Assembly: GCA_002448975.1 (NCBI GenBank)
Contig: DKBO01000176.1
Coordinates: forward strand, 1 to 20,017
Direction: 5' to 3'
From: Nitrospiraceae bacterium UBA6898
GTDB lineage: Bacteria > Nitrospirota > Thermodesulfovibrionia > Thermodesulfovibrionales > UBA6898
Length of the DNA: 20,017 bases
The stretch's first letter is position 1. Each line of letters starts with the position of its first letter. A program made the translations under genes and the position numbers. Under the pieces are notes generated by a model. It did not search any database. It saw nothing but the letters and a program-made list of their open reading frames with translations, and was not told the origin of the DNA. Shown one piece after another: positions 14,478 to 20,017 of this stretch.

Positions 14478-15509
14478 TTATAAATTCTGCCACTCCTGCG
14501 CGGCCCTTACAAAGGCGCGAAGGTTTTCAAGTGGAACGGCGGGGGGGATATCGCACCCTGGCATGAGAATGAACCCTCCGGCTGTTCCTGCGCTGTCAAT
14601 GATCCTTCGGCATGTCGCCTCTACCTCGGCTGCATCCGCCTGAAGGAGTATCCGAACCGGATCTACGTTGCCGGCTAAGCACATCTTACCACAGAGGACT
14701 TCTGCCGCATGCGCGATGTCGGCCTTGTGGTCGATGCTCATGCAGGCTGCACCGGTTTGAGTGAAGAAATCGAAACGGTCAGAGGTGTTGCCGCAGATAT
14801 GGACGATGGTTCGGCAGCCGTACGCCTTCACGGCATCCGTGAAGGCCTTAAGGTGTGGCAGCACAAAAGCCTCAAACTGGCTGCGCGATATCAGGTCGCC
14901 CGAGGCTGTAGGCTCGCCGATAAGGATGACCTCGAGCATGCCGGCCTCGAGGGACGGGCGGTAGAAACGCAGGAGTAGATCTCCGGCAAAACGGCAGATT
15001 CTTTCGACAAAGAAGGGATTCTTGTGCAGGGCCTTCATCATCGCCTCTTCACCGATGATCCGTGCGCCGAGGGTAAATGGGCCCCAGGCCGTGAGCGTGA
15101 CCAGATACTCCTGCCCGATACGGGAACGGGTGAGCTCCAGCGCTGTACGCAGCGTCTGAATGACCGGGTGGGAATTTATCAGCGAAGGATCGAGGCGGGC
15201 GAGTTCCTCGGGTGTCGATACGATCGGCGCCGCCAGATCCGGGGCGCCGATCTCCCTGAACTTGATGGCGCCTCCCAGGGCTGCTACGGGAAAATTGGGG
15301 AAGCCCGAACCGACATAAACAATGTCGCTCATGATCCTATCTGCCATCTCGACAAGCATGCCGGACATCTGCACGGGGTCTCGGGAGATGCCCTCGAACG
15401 TTACTCCATAATGATGCGTGGTCCACATGCCACCACCCACGAGAGCCACGGGCACCCTGTCCGTCTTCCGGCCGCTAAGAGCGTTCAGGATCGTATCTTT
15501 CGGCGTCAT
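14478..15509 (-). CDS. Uroporphyrinogen-decarboxylase-family protein, MtaA/CmuA-like methyltransferase
   Basis: This 343-residue protein belongs to the URO-D superfamily branch that holds corrinoid-dependent methyltransferases (MtaA, MtbA, CmuA) rather than haem-pathway HemE. It has a near N-terminal TPKDTILNALSGRKTDRVPV, EPTASGDLISRSQFEAFVLP before the active site, then IVHICGNT (His237 and Cys239) and FILMPGCDIPP (Cys319). The H-x-C plus distant Cys set is the zinc thiolate site of the methyltransferases, which bind a thiol such as coenzyme M or another acceptor. The conserved arginine sites of HemE are not evident. Acceptor and methyl donor are unknown here, and no corrinoid protein gene lies in the window. 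It is the first gene of the cassette; the ATG at 15509 has only a weak ribosome site. Confidence 0.85.
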   Translation of the reverse strand: MTPKDTILNALSGRKTDRVPVALVGGGMWTTHHYGVTFEGISRDPVQMSGMLVEMADRIMSDIVYVGSGFPNFPVAALGGAIKFREIGAPDLAAPIVSTPEELARLDPSLINSHPVIQTLRTALELTRSRIGQEYLVTLTAWGPFTLGARIIGEEAMMKALHKNPFFVERICRFAGDLLLRFYRPSLEAGMLEVILIGEPTASGDLISRSQFEAFVLPHLKAFTDAVKAYGCRTIVHICGNTSDRFDFFTQTGAACMSIDHKADIAHAAEVLCGKMCLAGNVDPVRILLQADAAEVEATCRRIIDSAGTAGGFILMPGCDIPPAVPLENLRAFVRAAQEWQNL

Positions 15510-15591
15510 CGTCTACCACTGGTCATAAGACGTTCTCTTGATGGATCTTTTCTCACAGTGCCACCGGTTCCTAATTATTACATGAAAGAAG

Positions 15592-15629
15592 AAAAAAGGG
15601 AACGGCGGCCGTGAATTGCCGCCGTTCCC
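15592..15629 (-). terminator. Strong intrinsic terminator after cooS
   Basis: On the - strand GGGAACGGCGGC and GCCGCCGTTCCC form a perfect 12-pair stem (15629-15618 and 15609-15598) around AATTCACG, followed by TTTTTTCTTCTTT. It lies 27 bases past the cooS stop and separates cooS from the MtaA-like operon, which therefore probably has its own promoter in the 75 bases between. Confidence 0.95.
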
Positions 15630-15655
15630 TCTGAGAACAAAAATCACACGCGCTG

Positions 15656-17608
15656 CTATTCGTCGAACTTGATGATTTTCCGGTTCGCCATAATGTGCAC
15701 CTCGATCTCGTCGGCTGCCTTGACCGGGTCATCCTGAAGCAGCATTCTCCCCCCGGTGATACTAATCATATCCTCTGTCAGGTACCTGGTCACAACCTGA
15801 CTGCCGCTGATCATTGGCGCAGGCGACACATGTGTCAACAGTCCGTAGGCCAGCGAGGTGAAGATGTCGGCGATGGCCTTTTGCTCCATATATTCAGGAA
15901 CCGAAGCGGCCACCGGAAGCTGGCTCGTGTCGCAGCCGATCGTCCATGCGAGTGCTGCCACCGTGTCGAGGATCTTGCCGACATCGGTGCAGGAACCGTA
16001 GGAAACGATCGGCGGGACGTCATAGCGTTCGCAGACCGACCGCAACTTCTTTCCTGCTTTTTTCGCCATCTCCTTTGTAGACATGCATAGATTCTGGTGC
16101 GTTGATGCGGCGCAGCCTGCGCCTATGACCATGATATCTCGTTTGATCAGCTCCAGGGTGAGTCGCTCGATGGATTTGCCTCCCTGGTCATGCCGCACAT
16201 TGGTACAGCCAGCAACTGCGACAGCACCCTTGATATTGCCCTTCTTCATCTCGTCGATGTAGGTGTAGATGCTGTTGCCGAACATGGTGAGCACCGTCTC
16301 GGTCGTATAGCCGGCTATGCACGCGGTGCCGGACTTGGCAGGCGCATTGACGACTCTTTTATTGTCCGCCTTTCGGGTCCGGAACTGTGCTATGGCCGAC
16401 TGGAGGATGGACTCTGCCTGTTGATCTGCGCGGGCAGGATCGAAGTCAACCGCCTCCACATCAGGGAACCTCACCGCCGGGTCCGTTGATATCAGCATGG
16501 TACCGTACTTGTCGGCATAGGTCTTGAGGGTCGGGACCGAGCAGTTCATGTCCATGAGAAAGATATCCACGAGTCCGGTGGCGATGAACAGTTCCTCCTG
16601 TATCCAGTTGCCGAGCTGGCCGCCAAAGATCTCCTTTGTCGCTCCACTCCCCGATACGTTCATCAGCTGTTGCCCCTCGCAGAGCGAGCCATAGAGCTTG
16701 ATCCCCTTCGCCCCGGCTTCACGTGCCGCAGCCTGAAACTCGGGGGATGCTGCCTTCTCCATGATATGACTGGCGAAGACCGGCTGATGGCCGTTGGAGA
16801 TGATATTTACCGTTCCGGCATCGAGGCATCCTGCATTTGATTCTGCTGTGACGAGCTGCGGGGTGCCCAGGATGACATCCTGCATGACTGTAATGCCCCA
16901 GAGCCCCACATATTCATTCGCCAGGCCGAGCCTGAGCGCGGTCTTCATCAGATCAACCGGGTCATTACTCACATTGGTCATGCACTTCGTCAGTGCGCCA
17001 AGCAGTTCGTAACCGGGACCCCCGGCATAAAGACCCTGTTCCTTCCAGACCTCCTTTCTCTTGTCAACCGCGAAGAGGTCCATCAGGATCATGGGCTCGT
17101 TCGTTTGTTTGCCGATCTCCCTCAGGATGAAGTCCGCAAAGAGGACTGCGAGCTCTTTGGCCGGTTTGGTGTGGTCCATGCCGAGCCCCTGACACATGCG
17201 CTGGAGTTTGCCCGGGTCCTTGATCTCGACCGGCGACTTGCCTTCTCCGATCGCCTTCAGGATCGTCGCAAGATTTCGGCATTGATAGTTATTGGCAGCG
17301 GTTCCGATCGCGGCCAGCTGCAGGAGGTTTCGGGCCACGATGACGTCGCCGTTTGCGCCGCAGACCCCGAGGGGCGCTTTGGCGCTAATTCTGCAGGGAC
17401 CGTCAGAACATAGCTGGCAGCTCAGGCCTTTATTGCAGGTGCCGCATTGAGGCTGCTGGGCCTCAAAGCGCTCGAAGACTGTACTCATCCCCTGTCTTAG
17501 CACGGCCTGATGGATGTTGTGGCTCTGTGTATCCTGATGACGTTTCTTTATGACAGCGAGTTTTGTCTGCAAGGCTTCCTCATTTTCGCTGAAAAATTGG
17601 TATGTCAA
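15656..17608 (-). CDS. cooS: CooS-type Ni-Fe carbon monoxide dehydrogenase homologue, divergent
   Basis: This 650-residue protein spans the whole CooS fold. Cluster B and D cysteines are at residues 55, 58, 64, 67, 72 and 83 (QCGTCNKGLSCQLCSDGPCR). Candidate C-cluster ligands, judged against the remembered Carboxydothermus CODH-II sequence, are His274 (NGHQP), Cys310 (SLCEG), Cys356 (DMNCSVP), Cys468 (AGCTN), Cys499 (GAGCAA) and Cys540 (GSCTD), all present; Lys577 also matches the catalytic lysine. The histidine row after GTAA is gone: Asn106, Gln109, Asn112 and Thr115 replace His93, 96, 99 and 102. CCTGNE reads LCEGQQ and an 8-residue insertion follows. The CxxC at 55/58 suggests a [2Fe-2S] D cluster. 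The start is a TTG without a clear ribosome site. No cooC, cooF or acs gene is nearby. Confidence 0.88.
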   Translation of the reverse strand: MTYQFFSENEEALQTKLAVIKKRHQDTQSHNIHQAVLRQGMSTVFERFEAQQPQCGTCNKGLSCQLCSDGPCRISAKAPLGVCGANGDVIVARNLLQLAAIGTAANNYQCRNLATILKAIGEGKSPVEIKDPGKLQRMCQGLGMDHTKPAKELAVLFADFILREIGKQTNEPMILMDLFAVDKRKEVWKEQGLYAGGPGYELLGALTKCMTNVSNDPVDLMKTALRLGLANEYVGLWGITVMQDVILGTPQLVTAESNAGCLDAGTVNIISNGHQPVFASHIMEKAASPEFQAAAREAGAKGIKLYGSLCEGQQLMNVSGSGATKEIFGGQLGNWIQEELFIATGLVDIFLMDMNCSVPTLKTYADKYGTMLISTDPAVRFPDVEAVDFDPARADQQAESILQSAIAQFRTRKADNKRVVNAPAKSGTACIAGYTTETVLTMFGNSIYTYIDEMKKGNIKGAVAVAGCTNVRHDQGGKSIERLTLELIKRDIMVIGAGCAASTHQNLCMSTKEMAKKAGKKLRSVCERYDVPPIVSYGSCTDVGKILDTVAALAWTIGCDTSQLPVAASVPEYMEQKAIADIFTSLAYGLLTHVSPAPMISGSQVVTRYLTEDMISITGGRMLLQDDPVKAADEIEVHIMANRKIIKFDE

Positions 17609-17640
17609 TCAGAGGGTAACAGGAACGGGCGCAAAGAAGA

Positions 17641-17654
17641 ATGATTTAGATCAT
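17641..17654. promoter_or_regulatory. CRP/FNR-like palindrome in the cooS / kinase divergent region
   Basis: ATGAT-TTAG-ATCAT is a perfect five-base inverted repeat with a four-base centre, the spacing of FNR/CRP-family operators (TTGAT-N4-ATCAA). It lies 33 bases upstream of the cooS start in the 224-base region shared with the histidine kinase. No convincing -35/-10 pair was found around it, so activator or repressor action cannot be told. The rest of this intergenic region shows no feature I can support. Confidence 0.4.
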
Positions 17655-17832
17655 AGTACTGTTGTTACGGAGACTGCGGAAGAGTTAAAAGAAGAGCCAT
17701 GGACTTCATTCAGGATCAGTTCGTATAATAAGTCAAAGGAAGACAATTATCGTCCTTTGCCGGCCGTAGCATGCAGTTCGACAGAGAATGGTGCCCATGC
17801 CGGGCTCGCATTGCCGGGAGAAGAGCGCTTCA

Positions 17833-20017
17833 ATGACTAAGAAGACCCTGATCAGCAAAGACCTGTATGAAAGCATCATGAACGGCATCACCTCGGGTGT
17901 CTGGGCTGCCGACCAGAACGATGTGATCTACTATGCGAACAAGGCGATGGAGATGATCGCCGGCGTTACCCACCAGCGCCTGATCGGCTCTTCAGTATTC
18001 AGCGACTTCGCCGAAAACACGACCCAGTATTTCAGACTCCACTACCTCGAGGCAAAGGAGACGCTCCGTCCTGTGTATTACGCCGAGGTGCCTGTCTTTA
18101 CGCCGGCCGGGAGGCAGACTTACCAGTCGGGCTGGCTCATCCCGAAGGTGGAAGAAGGCAAGTACGATGGCATGATCTGCACGGTCGAGGACATTACGAA
18201 CCAGAAGCAGACACGGAATGCACTGCGCGAGAGCGAGGCCAAGTACCGAGAGCTTGTCGAGAATGCAAACAGCATTATCATGCGAATGGATATGCAGGGC
18301 GAGATTACGTTTGTTAATCCATTTGCGCAAAAATTCTTCGGCTTTTCCGAAGAGGAGATTATCGGGAAGAACGTCGTCGGTTTGATCGTGCCCCGGACGG
18401 CCTCCCGCCAGGGGAAGCTCCGCAAAATGATCAGAGAGATCGGTAAATACCCGGAGCGGTACGCCAGCCAAGAAGAAGAGAATATCCGGAAGGACGGGAA
18501 GAAGGTCTGGATCGCATGGACGAACCGTGCGCTTTTTCATGATGGGATACGGGTCAGCGAGATCCTCTGCATCGGCAACGATATTACGGAACAGAAATAT
18601 CATGAGAACCTGCTTGAACAATGCCGCGCTGATCTTGAGGAAAAGATTCGCCTTAGGACGATCCAGCTTACGCAGGCGAATGCCGAACTGCAGCAGGAGA
18701 TCAACGAACGCAAATGGGCTGAGCAGGTCCTCAGAATTTCCGAAGAAAAGTACCGTCTTGTCGTTGAACATGCAAATGAAGGCATCGCGGTCACCCAGGA
18801 CGGCTTCTTCCGTTATGTGAATCCCAAGGCGGTCAGGATATGGGGTTATTCAAGCGAGGAAATTGCTTCGCGCCCATTCATCGATTTTATCCATCCCGAT
18901 GATCGCGATCTTGTCATGGAGCGCCATCTCAAGAGGCTCAGAGGCGACAGCCTCTCCCACTATTTCGCAAGCCGGATCATCGACCGGGAAGGCACGGTTA
19001 AGTGGCTCGAGATCAATTCCGTACTGATCGACTGGATGGGCAGGCCTGCTACCCTCGCTTTTTTCAATAATATTACCGAGCGCAAACGGGCCGAGGAGAT
19101 GCTCCATCTTTTCAAAACGGCAATTCAACAGGGCAGGGACTCGATCGTAATAACCACGGCGAATCCTGTGCGGCCGTTGGCGAAGATCGTGTTTGTCAAC
19201 GCATCCTTTACCCGCATGACCGGTTATACCGCGGAGGAGGTTATCGGAAAACCGTCACTGATCCTGCAGGGTCCCGGAGCCGAGGGAATGGAATGGACCA
19301 GGTTCGAGGTCGACTCGTCCCTGAACAAAACTTTCTTCCTCGAAACCGTGGCCTATCGTAAGGATGGTTCCCGGTTTCACGTCGAGTGGCAGATCACGCC
19401 GCTCAGGAACGAAAAAGGGAAGGTCACCCATTTCGTTTCGATCCAGCGGGACATCACCGAGCGGAAGGTCGCAGAGGAGAAGTTCAAGATATATCAGGAG
19501 CAGCTGCGCGCACTTACCTCGGAACTGTCTCTTGCAGAGGAGAGTGAGAGGAGGCGTATTGCCACGCTGATACACGACAATATCGGACAGACCCTTGCGA
19601 TGACCAAGATACGGCTCGGTGCGCTCAAAGACGCCTGCGATGACGAACATGAAGGCCACGTCGATGAGATCAGAGCGCTGGTCGACCAGACCATTCAATA
19701 TACCAAGTCACTGACGTTCGAGTTGAGTCCTCCGATCCTCTATGACCTTGGATTCGAAGCGACCATCGAATGGCTTTCGGAGCAGATGCAGAAGCAGCAC
19801 TATATACTTTTTTCATGCGAAAACGACTGGGAGCCGAAGCCGCTGACTCGGGAGATGAGCATCCTTCTTTTTCAGGTTGTGCGGGAGCTCTTCATGAACA
19901 TCGTGAAGCATTCGCAGGCCCACCAGGTCATAACACACCTCGGACGGGAGGGTAACCGTCTGAAGATCGTGGTTGAGGACGACGGTATAGGGTTTGAATC
20001 CTCTTTGTTAGACCGGC
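17833..20017 (+). CDS. Cytoplasmic sensor histidine kinase with four PAS domains (3' end cut by window)
   Basis: The frame is open for 728 codons to the window edge. It encodes four PAS domains (about residues 8-125, 137-255, 306-418 and 423-550), most ending in the DIT(E/N) motif that leads into the next, with a coiled coil at about 265-305. A HisKA_3-type dimerisation domain follows with RRIATLIHDNIGQTLAMTKIRL (His581). The ATPase domain begins with VVRELFMNIVKHSQAH (N box, about 683-698) and VEDDGIGF (G1 box, about 714). This HDxxGQ kinase type normally pairs with NarL/LuxR-family regulators. No transmembrane segment is seen, so it senses a cytoplasmic signal. The ATG at 17833 has GGAGAAGAG upstream. 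It is divergent from cooS; a partner regulator may follow outside the window. Confidence 0.9.
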   Translation, partial: MTKKTLISKDLYESIMNGITSGVWAADQNDVIYYANKAMEMIAGVTHQRLIGSSVFSDFAENTTQYFRLHYLEAKETLRPVYYAEVPVFTPAGRQTYQSGWLIPKVEEGKYDGMICTVEDITNQKQTRNALRESEAKYRELVENANSIIMRMDMQGEITFVNPFAQKFFGFSEEEIIGKNVVGLIVPRTASRQGKLRKMIREIGKYPERYASQEEENIRKDGKKVWIAWTNRALFHDGIRVSEILCIGNDITEQKYHENLLEQCRADLEEKIRLRTIQLTQANAELQQEINERKWAEQVLRISEEKYRLVVEHANEGIAVTQDGFFRYVNPKAVRIWGYSSEEIASRPFIDFIHPDDRDLVMERHLKRLRGDSLSHYFASRIIDREGTVKWLEINSVLIDWMGRPATLAFFNNITERKRAEEMLHLFKTAIQQGRDSIVITTANPVRPLAKIVFVNASFTRMTGYTAEEVIGKPSLILQGPGAEGMEWTRFEVDSSLNKTFFLETVAYRKDGSRFHVEWQITPLRNEKGKVTHFVSIQRDITERKVAEEKFKIYQEQLRALTSELSLAEESERRRIATLIHDNIGQTLAMTKIRLGALKDACDDEHEGHVDEIRALVDQTIQYTKSLTFELSPPILYDLGFEATIEWLSEQMQKQHYILFSCENDWEPKPLTREMSILLFQVVRELFMNIVKHSQAHQVITHLGREGNRLKIVVEDDGIGFESSLLDR

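Noticed and set aside
14478..15509. HemE, the haem-pathway uroporphyrinogen decarboxylase
   Set aside because: The H-x-C plus PGC zinc-thiolate motif and the corrinoid-type context fit the MtaA/CmuA branch instead.
15024..15614. 196-codon open frame on the + strand
   Set aside because: Antisense to the MtaA-like gene and running into the cooS terminator.
17550..17840. 96-codon open frame on the + strand filling the cooS/kinase intergenic region
   Set aside because: It starts inside cooS on the opposite strand, has no ribosome site, overlaps the kinase start and has low-complexity composition.
17992..18771. 259-codon open frame on the - strand
   Set aside because: Antisense to the PAS domains of the histidine kinase, which reads without interruption and has clear domain motifs.

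Overview
The window (about 20 kb, moderately GC-rich) reads as chromosome of an anaerobic bacterium with dissimilatory sulfur metabolism. It holds the end of a dsrMKJOP operon, a complete vitamin B12 uptake block under two cobalamin riboswitches, a divergent CooS-type (Ni-Fe carbon monoxide dehydrogenase family) protein, and a four-gene cassette of corrinoid/nickel flavour. This mix fits a sulfate-reducing or sulfur-disproportionating member of Nitrospirota or Desulfobacterota. The phylum is inferred from gene content only and is not proven here.

Layout. (1) 1-2.66 kb, + strand: the 3' end of dsrK, then dsrJ, dsrO and dsrP, all overlapping. (2) 2.74-2.93 kb, +: a small 2[4Fe-4S] ferredoxin followed by a hairpin. 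(3) 3.03-4.51 kb, +: a sigma70-like promoter, three DsrE/F/H-family proteins (DsrH/TusB-, DsrE/TusD- and DsrF/TusC-like), a TusA, and a strong terminator. (4) 11.2-4.5 kb, - strand: a good promoter, cobalamin riboswitch A with an intrinsic terminator, btuF-btuC-btuD-cobC, cobalamin riboswitch B with a six-codon leader ORF, a BtuB-like outer-membrane receptor, and tonB. (5) 11.3-11.5 kb, +: a small SelW-like (Rdx) protein. (6) 15.5-11.6 kb, -: a tight cassette of a MtaA-like uroporphyrinogen-decarboxylase-family protein, a 589-residue protein of no family I recognise, a stand-alone LarC C-terminal-domain protein and a DUF1638 protein. (7) 17.6-15.66 kb, -: a CooS homologue with its own strong terminator. 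(8) 17.83 kb to the end, +: a soluble four-PAS sensor histidine kinase, divergent from cooS and cut by the window edge.

How the parts fit. DsrMKJOP links the menaquinone pool and periplasm to cytoplasmic sulfite reduction (or its reverse). The DsrEFH/TusA set is a sulfur-relay module of the kind that feeds sulfur to or from DsrC. The B12 block imports cobamide across both membranes, and CobC acts on the nucleotide-loop side of cobamide assembly. Downstream lie proteins from families tied to corrinoid methyl transfer (MtaA-like, DUF1638) and nickel-cofactor assembly (LarC-like), next to a Ni-Fe-S scaffold protein.

The best candidates for undescribed biology are two. The first is the coupled MtaA-like / 589-residue / LarC2-like / DUF1638 cassette. 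The second is the CooS homologue, which keeps every C-cluster ligand but has lost all four histidines of the catalytic and proton-relay row. No tRNA, rRNA, CRISPR array, insertion sequence or prophage gene was seen.
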